Shown here: in pieces, positions 23,171 to 39,270 of the stretch
Layout of the letters: each line of letters opens with the position of its first letter
How positions within the stretch are numbered: the stretch's first letter is position 1
Assembly: GCF_002127325.2 (NCBI RefSeq)
Contig: NC_035433.2
Coordinates: forward strand, 11,212,645 to 11,276,644
Source: Helianthus annuus
Lineage: Eukaryota; Streptophyta; Magnoliopsida; Asterales; Asteraceae
DNA: 64,000 nucleotides
Direction of reading: 5' to 3'
Program-made: the position numbers and the translations under genes
The notes under the pieces: generated by a model
The model's input: only the letters and a program-made list of their open reading frames with translations
Databases searched by the model: none
What the model was told of the DNA's origin: nothing

Positions 23171-26100
23171 CACTATAACTCTTCCAAGGGGTTCGCGTAT
23201 AACCCGACTTTCCTAAAAAAATAATAATAAAAATAAAATGAAAATGGTTACGTAATAACGAGTAGCAATAATATATTTTTAGTGCAATGTGTCGTGTTTG
23301 AGTTTAAAATTCATATATTTATTCTACTTGTTTAACTTTAATATAAATCTAACTTAAAAAATATTAATAGTTGTGCAGTGATGACACGAGCTTTATCTCA
23401 ATGCAAGACAGTTAACAATGGAGCTCCTTGCTGAGTTGACGTTGATGTGGAATATATTTTATTTTAATTTTTTAGAGGAACTAAGATAAGAATGTGTTTT
23501 TTTTTTTTTTGAAAAAACAAAATAAGAAACCTATACACATAACAAAAAAATCACATACTTCATATATATTGGTAAACTAATTGTATAGATAACGAAACGA
23601 ACCGATATCGACCGAACGACGATATCCGTATTGATATTAGTTACAATCGATGTAAAAATGTCTAGATACCCTATTGGTCATACCGTAATAAACCGAACCA
23701 ATATTGACCGGATGCTTGCTATTTAAAAGTTAAAAATCATGTCGTCCCACTGCGAAGAGCGGATGTAACCCACTAATTATTATTAAATATTTTGTGACAA
23801 AATTGTAGGTGATTGAAAAGAGACTTTTAACTTCCAAAAATCTCAAAAGTTAATTGAACTTCCTTCCCTCCTGAATTTCATTAGTTCCCCCATCAAATTT
23901 TCAAATATTTTGTACTTCCCTCCACAATTTTCATTAGGTTTAGTTTCTCCCCCAAATCCCTAACTTTCTCTCCATACCATCACTTTTTTTTGGGTCTTTC
24001 CCTCTGTGCGCGCGGCTGCCCACCAACGCCGACCGCCACCTACCAAGATTACCCACCCCAACGATGAACCACCATCACCGGCTCTCTCCACCATGGTATA
24101 TCTCTCTCTCCATCACCACTGAATTTTCCCCCAAAGCCCTCTCTCTTTCGCTGATTACTTGCCTGATCTCACCGTAAGTTTATATGCATATGTGATTTAT
24201 GTCTTATTTGAATTGATTTAATGATTTGTTTGTCTTATATATGAGAAAAAAAATGTTGTTGTTGCTTTGAATTTTGGCTCAGTTAAGGGTTTCGTATTCT
24301 GTGTATTGTGGGACTTTGGATCTATTGTATAATAATGTTAATTAATGTGATGAATTTGATTAAGCTATTGTATAATAATGTTAATTAATGTATGCAACTA
24401 TAAAAGGGCCCAGTTAGCCTTAAAACTGATTACTTCTTTTGTGCACAAGATTAAGCTAATTGTAGACTTTAAAGTAACATATATGATGAATTAAAAGAGT
24501 TCGAAAATATTATAGTTTTGGTTTTCTAGTAAGTATGCTCTAGAATGTGTGATGATTATTCTTTTAGATGTTGTGTCTAAGCATGTCACTAGTTAAACTT
24601 GCACAGATTGATGACAACCGATAGATCGATTATTATAAAAAATTAAGAATACAACTATGTCTTTGGTACCATATATGTAATTGGGTTATATGCGAATAAA
24701 TAGGAATGAGATATATTTTAGATAATTGGGCCGACCTCACCTAATACTTTTAACAACGACACACACGTCGTGTAAGTCGTAAGTCCTTTTAACAACAAAA
24801 GCCTTTTCCTAAATCAACCTGACCCGACCCGAAACCCGCTCCAACCCGAACATGTTCTGACCCGAACCCATTCCGACCCGAACCCGTTTTAACCCAAACC
24901 AAAACAACCCTTTTTTAGGATACTAATAATTTACTTTTATAAATTCTAACTTTTTAACTGTGTTAAAACAATTGAACTATGTTAAAACAGACACCTGGAA
25001 TTCGGGTCGGGTCGGGTCATGGGTCAAAACATGGTCGGGTCATGGGTCAAATGTATTAGTTCGGGTCATGGTTTTAAAAACGGTTGATGCGCGCCTCAGG
25101 GGGTCAAAAATGCCCCCTATTAAAACATAATCAATTTGGGACTTGTATTTACTTCGGTATGACCAAAAAAAAGTTAAGAGCTAGTAACTAGACTTTTAAG
25201 GTCAAATGGACTTGTATACAATTTCACACTTATTTTAATGTTTTATATTTCTTTCAAACGGATCATGGTTTGACTTTGAAGGTCAAATATATTAGCATCA
25301 AGAATTTGTAGTACTTCATTTAGATTTGGATATGCTGTTTAAAATGCAGACTTTTGTAATAAGTTTTTATCCAGCGATTTTAGATCTTATTTATATATGT
25401 TGGAGTGAATTTGCTTTCGTCTTTTCATTTAGGTTGCTTATATTATATTTGATTGATAGATGTTAAAGAAGAAATGGTTCATATTCAGTTTTGATTACCA
25501 ACAATCCGAACTGTAGTGACAGTCATGAATATAATCTATATGTTGCGAATCTGATGCACACTCTATTTGATATCCAGACTTCTTTCTATATAATACACAA
25601 TTGATAGATACGTATAAGTCGTATATGTTGTTTAAAATGCTTTTGAGTTATCCATTTAGGTGATTAAAACTGAATGTGTTATATAAGTATGTAATCTCTA
25701 CTTGTTATTGTGTATGTAGGATCATGAGGAGCTGTTTGAAACCATCTCCTAAGCACTTATATCGTTAGTTGACCGTGATTGCTTAAGTGGTTGGGGAGGA
25801 CATGTCTACATTGTGTAAGTTTCCTTTTGACTTAAATTACTTTATGCAAACCCACCCATACTATCTTATAAATGATCTAAAATGACCCATATAAAAGTTT
25901 CAGGTATATTTTATCATATTTGAGTTGAAATGGCACAATCTTGCATGCATCTTCATAGCATTAGCTAGGTATCACATGTAGATGCATTAGCAGTTGGAAC
26001 GAAACTTTTGTTTTCTTATTTGATGTAAAAATGCACCATGTACCAAAAATATTAACTTTTTGTCTTTTTTTTATATAAAAACTTCTAGCATTTTGTTCTT

Positions 26101-26480
26101 TATTGTGTTTGTTATCATTTTTAGTTGGTTTTCAAACACATCTGGATAAAGAATGGGAGGCTTGACAAGATTTGGAAAACCAAATGTGAAGAAAGAATGT
26201 GAAGAAAGAAAGCTACGTGGGCGGGCTGAAAGAGATTAAGGGGAGCAACGAATGCAAAAACAATTGAAAGGTGTTATGAGAAAATTAGATTGTCCGTGTA
26301 GTTAAAGGTAGTTTTTTTTGTGTACTATTTAGATCAATATGTTAAAAATTGTTGGTTTTGTAATATGTGATAACTTGAGTTTATGTTATTGTATCTTTGG
26401 TTAATTCGTAAACAAGATTGTATTAGATATTTTCTGCATTTTTAGCTGAAAAAACTGATTTTTATTTATTTCTTTTAGAT
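23171..26480. other. CACTA core, no intact gene
   Basis: No transposase domain is found. There is a GC-richer leader-like stretch at 24000-24170 ending in a possible GT donor, and an exon-like piece at about 25720-25815 with AG and GT flanks. A third piece lies near 26130-26310. GGGTCGGGTC and its complement recur at 24820-25080, probably a small inserted foldback element. Transcription is possible but not shown. Confidence 0.35.
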
Positions 26481-26489
26481 TTTTTTTTG

Positions 26490-27195
26490 TTATTTGTCGG
26501 AAATTCGTAGGAAACCGAAAATTAATGTATTGTCAAAAAGTTGTTGGAAAATTTAAAGAAAAATATTTGTGGGAAATTTGTAAGAAAAATTAGAACTTAT
26601 TTGTTTGAAATTTGTAGGAAAATTTAAAATCTATTTGTTAGAAATTTGTAAGAAAAATAAGAAATTATTTGTCGAAAATTTGTAGGAAAAATTAGAATTT
26701 ATTTGTCGGTATTTTGTCAGAAATTAAAAAACATATAATGACATTAATATTATCGTTATTAATAAAAAATATTATTATTATTATAATAAAAATATATTTT
26801 TTTTATTTGTAGGAAATTTGTAGCAAACTGTTAAGAGAAAGTTTTATAATTTTGTCAGAATTTTGTCACAAAATAAAAATAATTATTTGTAATTATGGAA
26901 AATATTTCTTATTAATGTTATTAATTTTAAAGTAAAATATCATAAAATAAAATACAAAAATAGGCATAATTGTGGAAGAATTGTAGGAAAAACATAAAAA
27001 AACGGTTTGTAGGTATTTTGTGGCAACATTTGTGACGATAGATTTTTGTCAAAAATTTGTGGGAAATTTTGTCATAGTTTTGTAGCTAACGTGATTTTCG
27101 ACAATTTTATTTTGCACGAAATTTTTTGTAGCAAATCTGTGGATAAGACCAATTTCCTACAAATTTGCTACAAATTTGGCTGTCACAAAGGATAC
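26490..27195. repeat. CACTA right subterminal repeats
   Basis: Many copies of motifs such as TTTGTCGGAAATT, GGAAATTTGTAGG and TTGTAGCAAA occur in the last 700 bases. They run opposite in orientation to those at the left end. Units are less regular than on the left. Confidence 0.75.
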
Positions 27196-27914
27196 AGTTT
27201 TCTAGTAGTGAACCATAGGGACTATCCGTGTACTTTTAGCAAGAAATACGTAATAAAAACATGCATTTGACAGCATACCCTAGCTCAGATGTCAGGAGAT
27301 TGTGAGTTACTACATCATATAACTCATACACAGCTTTCGCAGCTCCTTTTGCAAGCTGAGGAGTTTCATCCATGATCTGATACAACAATTTGAAGTAAAC
27401 AACGTCATGTGATATACACCTTACCAGCTATAAAGATAATGAAAAATGGGATTTAGTTGATATAAGATCCATGCAGGAACTGTACATGTAGGATTGTTCC
27501 GTTTAAATATTAAATTAGCAAAAATTACCAGAAGACCAGTCAATGCAGTAAATCTTGACAGCACCAAAATGAAGCTTCTTAAGATTTAAAGTCATGACAA
27601 GTGAATTCTCCTCTATACTATTGTTGATCTCACGAAAAATCCTCTCAACCCTGTAAGGAAGTAAATTGGTTAAATCAAAATGGCCTGAAAAAGAATAAGG
27701 AATAATATATTTCCAAACACAGATGGAAAAAATAAAACTGTACAAAAACGAACCAGAGTTTTCCTTCACCGTCAATTAAAGACAGTAGAATTTTCTCAAT
27801 ACTATAATAGCATTCCTGGACAGCATATGCCATATATTCATCTCTGATAATTCTACTCCAAAGATCATGTTGAGTATCCTTGCAGTCTATAGCTAAGTCA
27901 ATGGCATAATATAT

Positions 27915-30587
27915 CTGACCAAATAGTCCATGGTCAACACATAATCAAATTGTGACAAACAAATGATTTATCGGCTGTTACCACTTTAGTGATAACAATA
28001 TACATTTTAAAGTCTGTGTTTCCTATGCAAATTGCAACATAGATAATAACTCCATAATAAGATGTATAGTAGAACAAATATACATTCAATCGAGGAATTG
28101 AGAATTACCTTGCAATGGTGTGAACAACTTATAAATCCAAAATTGATTGCATCATCGAAAACAAATAACCCTAGACAAAAAAAGGGAAATAATAAAAACT
28201 ACAAATACACATTCTTCTTCAATCGAATGAGCAAAACATCTAAAACCCTAGTGAAATAATTCAATCCAATAATCAAAATCAAATTACGTATGCATCATCC
28301 AGTTAAGCAACATTATTCATGGCGTCAAAAGCCGCTTAAAAATAAGATGAAAAGAGAAAGAAGAACTTTAGATTACCAGGCATCATTCTTGCTGTCGGAG
28401 TTAATCAACATCACCAATCGCTAGATACTGAAAACGTAAACAGAACGAAAAAGCCCTGATTGATCTGCACCAGTGGAAGTTCATAAGAAGAAGAAGAAAT
28501 CAATGTAAAATGGGAGAAGAAAACTTACAGTTTCCAAATCCCTAAATGAACGATCACATCACCCGAACTGAAGAAACCCTAAGTCAACTATTGTCGCCGA
28601 CATCATTTCTCTTCAGGCCACCGCCAACGTTACAAAGGAATAATTGATAGAGAAGAGAAACCCTAAATTAACCCATGCCGTTGCCATTGTTCCTATTTAG
28701 GCCACCGCCACCGCCATCACCATCTTCCTCATTGTCGATGAAACTGTCAAAATTTTAGAGAAAGTTATGGTCACGAAACCAATAAAAAGTATAAAATCAA
28801 ATATACACTACAAAATCGACATACCTGGAAGTGAATAAGCTTGATTTTTGAATCCTTTGTTAAGCCATTCAAGCCTAAGTGATTAAGAGAGAATGAGATG
28901 CAAGTAGAAGAAGAAGAAGTAGATGATAGTTTAGGGTTTTAGGAAAGCGTATGGTAGAAGCTTCAAGGCAAAGGAAGACGTAGCTAAGATGTGAATCTAG
29001 GGTTTCAAGTATGATGCGGCGAAAGAGAAGAATGTGGATGTAGAGAAATTTAGGTTTTTTAGATGCTTTATATACACGGGTTTGTTCTTCAAAATTAACT
29101 CCATATCCAAATCGGTACTAATGAGTACTAAACCCTAATTTCATGTTCTTCAAAACCCTTACATTTGCTCGTAGCCGGGCAATTAAGACACATATATATG
29201 TAACATAAACGAACAGAAGAATCTAATCATATGAAAATGAAGCCCTAATTCAAGAAATAAAAAAACGAACCTAATGCTTACCTTTGCAGAACATTATGAA
29301 TGAAAGAAAATGATGATTATACTTGAAATTTTTGATTCAAGGAGTTGAAAATAGGGTTTTGATCCTTAGAGATGGTAGCAGAAGGAGTTGAAAATGTTCA
29401 AAACATTACTTTCAGATGAAATTGCGATATCAAATCTACATAATCGATTGTAAAAAAGCTAACTTGAGACACCATTGTTGCTTGCGTATGCGCAGATAAG
29501 GTTTAGAGGGAGAAAAAGGAATGGATCAAAGGGTTTCAACATACCTGTATCAATTGGATAACATATGGTTGTGGATATCACAATTTATGCCCATTTTGGT
29601 GCTTCTTAAAAGAATATAATGGAGAATTGAACAAAGATTTGTCAATCCTGACGTATGTTGAGAGGAGATGAAGAAGAATTAGGGTTTCTCATCAAATAAA
29701 GATGGGCAGAAAACTGAACCATATCAATAACAGAGACAAAAGAATACATAGGATTCGATTCCATCTTTGTGGTTTACCTGAATCTGCAAAGAAGAATAAA
29801 GCAGCGGATGATTCGTATTTAGGGTTTGTGAAAAAGGAAGTTATGAGAGAGAACAAAGCGTTAAAAGGAATATATAATGATCCATTTGAAAACATGGGTG
29901 ACCCGAATGTATCTGGATCCCGCGTCCAACTTTTGAGAATTTTCCTTTGTGTATTGAGAATTAAGATGGATTCCCTCCCAAAATCACCCTCTAGTTCACT
30001 ATAACATGCCACATAAGCAAAATGGCTCTACCATTCAAAGACAAATAGCCCAAAGCATCTCATTTATTAATATATATAGATATAGATGATACTCGCAAGT
30101 AAAAAATGTTAAGAAAATCTGATGTAAATGAAAGAATATTTGCAATATTAATACTCCCTTAAAGGTTATCATTGCTCCAAAGTAGTGATACTAAGGGTTA
30201 CATGAATGAGTTAACACTCTAGTTACGTATTTGGCCAAATACGACTTAAATATGTTCAACCTAAATATCGTAACCTATATGACTATGGCTGGAATAATAT
30301 AATTGTAATATATCATCTCAAATAGCTACTAAACTTTTTATTTAGTTAAAAGAAAATTAACATATTTAGAAAGATAAATGTAATATATTTTAGACATTAT
30401 CATTTAGGTTAAATATGATGAAGAAACAATATTTGCTATTACAAATGTGTTTGGACATAATCTTTCATACATACATGTACACATATATTTGTACAAAAAT
30501 AGCGGGATATTCTCCACGCACTACAACGAGCATTAGGTCGGTATCGTTTCCGCTCTCTTCATGATACTGGTATGGTATTGGAACTTG
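27915..30587. other. No certain gene
   Basis: Sequence beyond the callose synthase homology. An open frame on the plus strand (29702-30004) begins MGRKLNHINNRDKRIHRIRF and contains PESAKKNKAADDSYLGFVKK. It may be an exon fragment, but no family is recognised and the antisense frame is equally long. The rest is AT-rich with several GAAACCCTA-type leader-like stretches. Confidence 0.3.
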
Positions 30588-31259
30588 CAGGGCCGTCTCC
30601 GAAAATCATAAAAAAAAAAATTGGCCCTATTCGAGATAAAAAAATTTGGAACCTATTCGCAAATCTTCAAATAATATAAACTCATCAATCATTCAATCAA
30701 ATATATAATTACTAAAAACCCATAATACTACGATAATTGTTATGAAATAGATAAAACAAATTTGGACCCTATTCACAAATCTACTCACTGCAACTGGATC
30801 ACTAAAAGTCTAAATCACTGGGAAATTGCGAAATTCCCTGATCTGATCGAATGATGATCGACGTTTTGTTTCCAGTTTCCCGCGTCCCAATTCCCTGTGC
30901 GATATACTATATTGTCTGTGACAGTACGACATTTTGTTTCCATTCCCTGATATAGCAGACCCTTATTTTTGTTTAGACTAGTCACTTGGGCTTGTTAATT
31001 GGGCCATTTTTTTAAAAACATTTAAACATGCCCTTATTTAAAAAACTTTGGGTCATTTAGCAGACCCTTATTTACCTAAACATCCAGAATATATATATAT
31101 ATATAGGGTCGGGATTTGGAGAAAACGGTGAAAAGTGTGAGAACGGTGAGAACGATTATGGATCGTCCGATCAAAACAATCCATGGACTAGATTGCGCGG
31201 TGGCGTTTTCGTAAATAACATCAATATTATTAGGTGGGACGCGCTTCATTAAGTGTAAA

Positions 31260-33490
31260 AGGGTCTTTTTACCCTCATATTCAAAACGCCATCATATGAT
31301 AAAACGCCATACAAAAATAAAACGCCATTAAAAACAAAACGCCACAAATTAAAAATAAAACGCGTTGAATATTACAGGAAGATGAAACAACACAATATAA
31401 TTGAATTTCAGTTATTAACATTTATTAGAAGAAATTCCCTCCCAAATTACGCGCCAAAACATCATCATATAAACAAACGTTAACCATAGCTTCCATAATC
31501 ACTTCAATCTATCCATTTTCTGCAAAGAAAATCGTTAACCAAAAACGCCAACTTAAGCAAAACGCCAAAAATGGCAACAATCGTTTCGTGGAGTTGCACT
31601 CTGGGGATCAGGCGATATGTCATCCATTTTGACAACTGAAGGAGGGTGTATGTTAAGACGATCAGGGCTATTCTGAAGATGGAAGAAGAGATACCGAGGC
31701 AAATCTTATCTATTGGCATCGCTCTTGACAACGAATGCCATGAAACACATATTCTTATGAAAGCATTAACCAGCAAATTTAGCAAATTTGGACCAATCAA
31801 AGGAAATGTGAAGCCAGACCCTGTCATGACATCATGGCGTTTTGATGATGAAACAGACATGGTGACGATTACATACGACAGTGGAGAGCAGCAAGACTAC
31901 TGGCTAGAGAACATCATGACAAAGCAGCGAGTGGGTTTCATGGAAGAATTGCATAACGCCACCTGTACCAACCAAGAAATAGACTCAAAATTGTAGTTAA
32001 TACAAGACATGTTCAGGTGGAGGCTTCAAAATCTTCAGGAACAAGAAGCTAATGAAGATGAATGTGATGACATGGATGAAGATCAAGATGAAGACTCCGA
32101 GGAGGAAGAAGATGACACAAGTGATGGATACTATTCAGATAAAGTACCTTCTGACGAAGGATTTTAATTTTTTTCCTTATTTTTTTCTTCTATGTAATCT
32201 TCTTTTTTTAAGATAATTAAATGATATATTACTATCATTATTAGCAAAACGCAAAAATAATACTAAACATGGTTTACCCCTAACAAAACGCCATAAATAA
32301 CAAAAAAATATTTTCCACCTTATTATTTTATTTACTTCGTTATTATATTTTGTCATGATAGTTTGCATAAGGCCACTTAAAAAAAACGCCAAACTTAGAA
32401 GATGAGACGTCTATAACCTATAAAACTGATAAAAGCTGATCAACACAGTAAATACAAAATACAGTAACTGAAGAGACAGTTACTTTATAACTATCATTTA
32501 TTACAATAAGAAGTCCCGTCTAAACTACGCGCCAAAAAACTCCTATAAGAGAGGGGTCTATACACAATGAAATTAATCACACACAGAAAAACACAAAAAC
32601 GCCATATCCTTTAGAAACCACTCCCTTTAAAACGCCACAGATGTCAAAGTTTTCACTGAAATGCATCCTTTTTCTGTGGTGGTTAACTCAATAAAATTTT
32701 GCTGAATGAGATGGACAAATATTTAAGGAAAAGAGACTGATAACAGTGATATGCCATCATGTGAGCTTTATTCTTGATGATTATAGGCATGGAAGAAAGG
32801 GTTCAACTAAAGTGTAAAATGCTATTTTGGACTCCGTTATTACAACTAGCATCAAGTAAGAGTTGATCTTCAATGACATGCCGCCAAACAATAATATCAG
32901 ACCAAAAAATAGGATGCCACTAAGCAGCTTCTTCTAAAAAAGACGACGTTTATGTAGGAAAGTTGGCAACTACCAAAACTATTCAAAAAAGGTTCAAAAC
33001 GCCAAAACAAATTCAAAAAGATAGAGGCTGATGACAGTGAAGATTCGGAAGAGAAATTAGATTACAATTTTTTTATTATTTTAGTTTTCATTTTATATTG
33101 TTTTGATATCAAGTTATATGTTGATTTGTTAACTAGTTCTCTATAAAAAAAAGAAAAAAATAACATTATTATATAAAACGCCAAAAACTACAAACAACAA
33201 AAAGCTAGAAGTATGGAAACTGGGAGAAAAGCTGCTGGCAAAAACCTTGTAAAGGTTATTAAACGCCAAAAGATTCACTAAACGCCAAAAAAATTGGTCT
33301 TATTGTAATCTTATGCAAATATTAGAGACTCGTAGTAAATTATTATACAAAACGTCATAACGCCAAAAAAATTAACCAGAAAACTCTATAACGCCAAAAA
33401 ATTATATATGTGACACAAAAACAATTAATTCAACGCCAGAAAGTTTAAAAAATACGATTAACGCCAAAAAAACTTAGACGCCATAAAATA
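31260..33490. repeat. Scattered AACGCCA motifs in T1
   Basis: About twenty copies of (A)AACGCCA occur almost all in one orientation, at irregular spacing, across an otherwise AT-rich element. They are densest at 31280-31345 and 33170-33485. They are rare in the flanking sequence. Confidence 0.8.
31646..32167 (+). pseudogene. Unknown ORF inside element T1, one stop
   Basis: A 173-codon frame interrupted once by TAG (31994-31996). The N-terminal part (EEEIPRQILSIGIALDNECH and onward) is ordinary soluble-protein sequence with WRFDDETDMVTITYDSGEQQ near residue 70. After the stop the frame continues to a strongly acidic tail (DMDEDQDEDSEEEEDDTSDG). I do not recognise the family. It could be a captured host fragment or a protein belonging to the element. 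Its position between the TIRs, among AACGCCA motifs, makes an element-specific role possible but unproven. Confidence 0.4.
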
Positions 33491-33651
33491 TAATACCGCG
33501 TTGGGGAAATAAAAGAAGAAATGAAAAGACAAAAAAGCTCCTTCGCCTTTCTCTATGACGCGTGACACGTGTTAGGCCAGGAAGCGTTCTCACCGTTCTC
33601 AAACTTTTGAGCGTTTTCTCCTGAACCCGTTTCTATATATATATATATATA

Positions 33652-33971
33652 GGGGATGGTTCAAATAAAAACTACTTTTATTGTGAAAACTCGAAAACTA
33701 ACTAAAAAAAGCGTAAAAAACACACAAAAATTTTGTTTTTCAATTTTTTTTATAAAAATCGCAGATTTTTTTATATAAAAAAAACTTTTTTTCCAAGAAT
33801 TTTTTTTTTGTAGTACACATGTGCACTACAATTTTTTTTTGAAATTTTTTTTATATAAAAAATGGCGAAAATTGGTATGCCAAAAAAAAAAAAAATTGGT
33901 ATGTATTTTTGGCTTTTTTAACTGGTTTTCGAGTTTTCACAATAACTAGTGGTTTTCATTTGAACCTTCCC
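33652..33971. mobile_element. (TA)n-bounded TIR element T2
   Basis: A 320-bp element. The left end GGGGATGGTTCAAATAAAAA and right complement GGGAAGGTTCAAATGAAAAC are inverted repeats extending through TTGTGAAAACTCGAAAAC. (TA)n lies at both edges. No coding sequence; a MITE. Confidence 0.8.
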
Positions 33972-33996
33972 ATATATATATATATATATATATATA

Positions 33997-34867
33997 GTGT
34001 AGGGATATGGTAAAAAGTGTTTAAAATGTGAGAAGGGTAAGAAGTGTTTTAAACCATTGGATATTTGATCTAATGGTTGAGATCAATAGGGTATAAAAAT
34101 GTAAATTGTGTTTTAATTAGAAGGGCCTTATGTAAAATTGAAGGGCAATAGTGTCTTTTCAAATGTTTCAAATATGGTAACCGTATCCTACACAACCAAA
34201 ACCCCCATTATTCTCCTAAAAATCAACGACTTTCCCCAATCAAAAATGGTGACCGTATCCTACACTATATGAAGAAGATATAACACTATGAACCCTTGAT
34301 AAAACACTATATGAAGATATAACACTATGAACCAGAAAAATCAAGATGTCTGTACAGAATATAACACTACTGATTGGGGATAAAACACTATGAACCAGAA
34401 AATCAAGATGTCTGTACAGAATATAACACTATTGATTAGAGATAAAACACTATAAACCAGAAAATTAAGATGTCTGTACAGAATATAACACTATTGATTG
34501 GGGATAAAACACTATACATCTGTAAATGCTATAAAACACCAAAATCGAAGAAGGGCGCAGAAAGTAAACAACTGTATTGTATCTGAGGAAGGTATCTGGC
34601 GATTTCATGTATTTATAATTGATGAAGAATTATGCGTAGATGATAATCTTATTGGATCTGGCAAAAAAATTCAAAATTCGAATCAATCCCTATAAAAACT
34701 CATCGTCAGTTTTTTTTTGGGCAGTACTCTTGGAAATCAATTAAATGATAAGAATGTCAAATTACTAATATACCCTTTTGAATTAGTTAGGATAAAGGAC
34801 ACTTGTCATTCCCAAATTATTTCTCACACTTCTCACAAAAGTTCCACTTTGTACAGGATCCTCTACC
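33997..34867. mobile_element. (TA)n-bounded TIR element T3
   Basis: Bounded by (TA)n on both sides. The left end includes AATGTGAGAAGGGTAAGAAG and the right complement TTGTGAGAAGTGTGAGAAAT. The interior has repeats of GATAAAACACTAT and TCAAGATGTCTGTACAGAAT at 34280-34510. The same right terminus occurs at the start of the window (1-87), showing that this is a dispersed family. Confidence 0.75.
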
Positions 34868-34883
34868 TATATATATATATATA

Positions 34884-37914
<3,031 letters not shown>

Positions 37915-38003
37915 AACTTTAATAATTTTTCAGGCCTTATATTGATTTGGGCTCTGATCGCAGATACCTCCTGCACCCCGTGATAGACGGCCCTGGGAAC
38001 TTG

Positions 38004-38375
38004 TATATATAGCTAGATTACAATATAAAAAAATATTCTGTTTTGAACACAACTCTATTTTCAACAAAATCAATACTCCAACATTGAGAAACAAATTACA
38101 CCCAATTGCGTACCCATGTTTTTAAAAAAGTTAATGAATGCAGATTATTAAGTAAATCATATGAAAATTATATTCGTTAAATTCGTGTATTATTCATAGC
38201 ATACGTGTGAAGTTAAATGTAAAAAAAAAGTTATGTTTTTTTTACTATATTATATCCAAGTTTTAAAGATTTAAAGAAAGTTACATTGAGCTGGTATACA
38301 ATATTTAAAATTGTTGTGGCCGGAAAAAGATGAAAACTTTACTATTTCTTTTTGAAGCACAATTATTCCTAACTG
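38004..38375. other. AT-rich stretch, no gene seen
   Basis: Sequence to the right of the hAT element. No ORF or repeat of note. Confidence 0.5.
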
Positions 38376-39270
38376 TATTATACTATACTATACTATACTA
38401 TACTATACTATACTATACTATACTATACTATACTATACTATACTATACTATACTATACTATACTATACTATACTATACTATACTATACTATACTATACTA
38501 TAGTATACTATACGATACTATACCATACTATACCATACTATACCATACTATACCATAATATAATATAATATAATATAATATAATATAATATAATATAATA
38601 TAATATAATATAATATAATATAATATAATATAATATAATATAATATAATATAATATAATATAATATAATATAATATAATATAATATAATATAATATAATA
38701 TAATATAATATAATATAATATAATATAATATAATATAATATAATATAATATAATATAATATAATATAATATAATATAATATAATATAATATAATATAATA
38801 TAATATAATATAATATAATATAATATAATATAATATAATATAATATAATATAATATAATATAATATACTATACTATAATATACTATACTATACTATACTA
38901 TACTATACTATACTATACTATACTATACTATACTATACTATACTATACTATAATATAATATAATATAATATAACATAACATAACATAACATAACATAACA
39001 TAACATAACATAACATAACATAACATAACATAACATAACATAACATAACATAACATAACATAACATAACATAACATAACATAACATAACATAACATAACA
39101 TAACATAACATAACATAACATAACATAACATAACATAACATAACATAACATAACATAACATAACATAACATAACATAACATAACATAACATAACATAACA
39201 TAACATAACATAACATAACATAACATAACATAACATAACATAACATAACATAATATAATATAATATAATG
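38376..39270. repeat. Pentanucleotide satellite in discrete blocks
   Basis: About 0.9 kb of 5-bp units in homogeneous blocks: TATAC type (38376-38515), a short CATAC/GATAC mix, TAATA type (about 38556-38865), TATAC again (38866-38950), a short TAATA run, and TAACA type (about 38970-39250) ending in TAATA. Each variant changes one base of the unit. It is unrelated in position to the satellite in the CACTA element but has the same unit length and TA core. Confidence 0.95.

Larger units (their letters stand above)
19958..27210. mobile_element. Non-autonomous CACTA (En/Spm) transposon
   Basis: The left end CACTACTAGAAAACT and right end AGTTTTCTAGTAGTG are exact inverted repeats, flanked by the 3-bp target duplication AAC (19955-19957 and 27211-27213). 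Both subterminal regions carry many TTTGTCGGAAATTTGTAG-like motifs in opposite orientation, as expected of transposase-binding subterminal repeats. At 7.25 kb it encodes no recognisable TNP1 or TNP2 protein. The core is filled by pentanucleotide satellite and noncoding sequence with exon-like pieces. Confidence 0.9.
19793..27226. mobile_element. Foldback MITE split by the CACTA element
   Basis: GATGGTCCCTGTGGTT on the left (19793) and AACCATAGGGACTATC on the right (27211-27226) are imperfect inverted ends. They are typical of a small dispersed foldback element, about 0.2 kb once the CACTA insertion is removed. It lies in what was an intron or deletion scar of the callose synthase pseudogene. 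Confidence 0.5.
19598..27914 (-). pseudogene. Callose synthase (GSL) pseudogene fragment
   Basis: Four exon remnants match plant callose synthase of the GSL8/GSL10 group, from memory of the family. They are 27754-27914 (AIDLAIDCKDTQHDLWSRI, then EYMAYAVQECYYSIEKILLS), 27529-27650 (VERIFREINNSIEENSLVMT, then LNLKKLH), 27279-27376 (DETPQLAKGAAKAVYELYDV) and 19598-19715 (RMHYGHPHVFD, then IFHISRGGISKA, INISEDIYAGF). The enzyme normally makes beta-1,3-glucan at the plasma membrane and cell plate. Here it is dead: an extra T after LKKLH shifts frame in the second exon and a TGA follows HPHVFD in the last. Exons encoding several hundred residues between the third and last remnants are absent. The third and last exons are now about 7.5 kb apart because a foldback element and a CACTA transposon fill the gap. 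Splice sites of the first three exons are still canonical. Confidence 0.8.
31106..33633. mobile_element. (TA)n-bounded TIR element T1 with an ORF
   Basis: The two ends are imperfect inverted repeats over about 50 bp. The left includes GGAGAAAACGGTG and GAGAACGGTGAGAACG. The right complement includes GGAGAAAACGC and GAGAACGGTGAGAACG. Both outer edges abut (TA)n. At 2.5 kb it is large for a MITE. It carries an unknown ORF (31646-32167) and about twenty scattered AACGCCA motifs. Confidence 0.75.

Noticed and set aside
24820..25080. Telomere-like or operator repeats of GGGTCGGGTC
   Set aside because: Irregular inverted runs of GGGTC/GACCC look like a small foldback repeat; no telomere unit is present.
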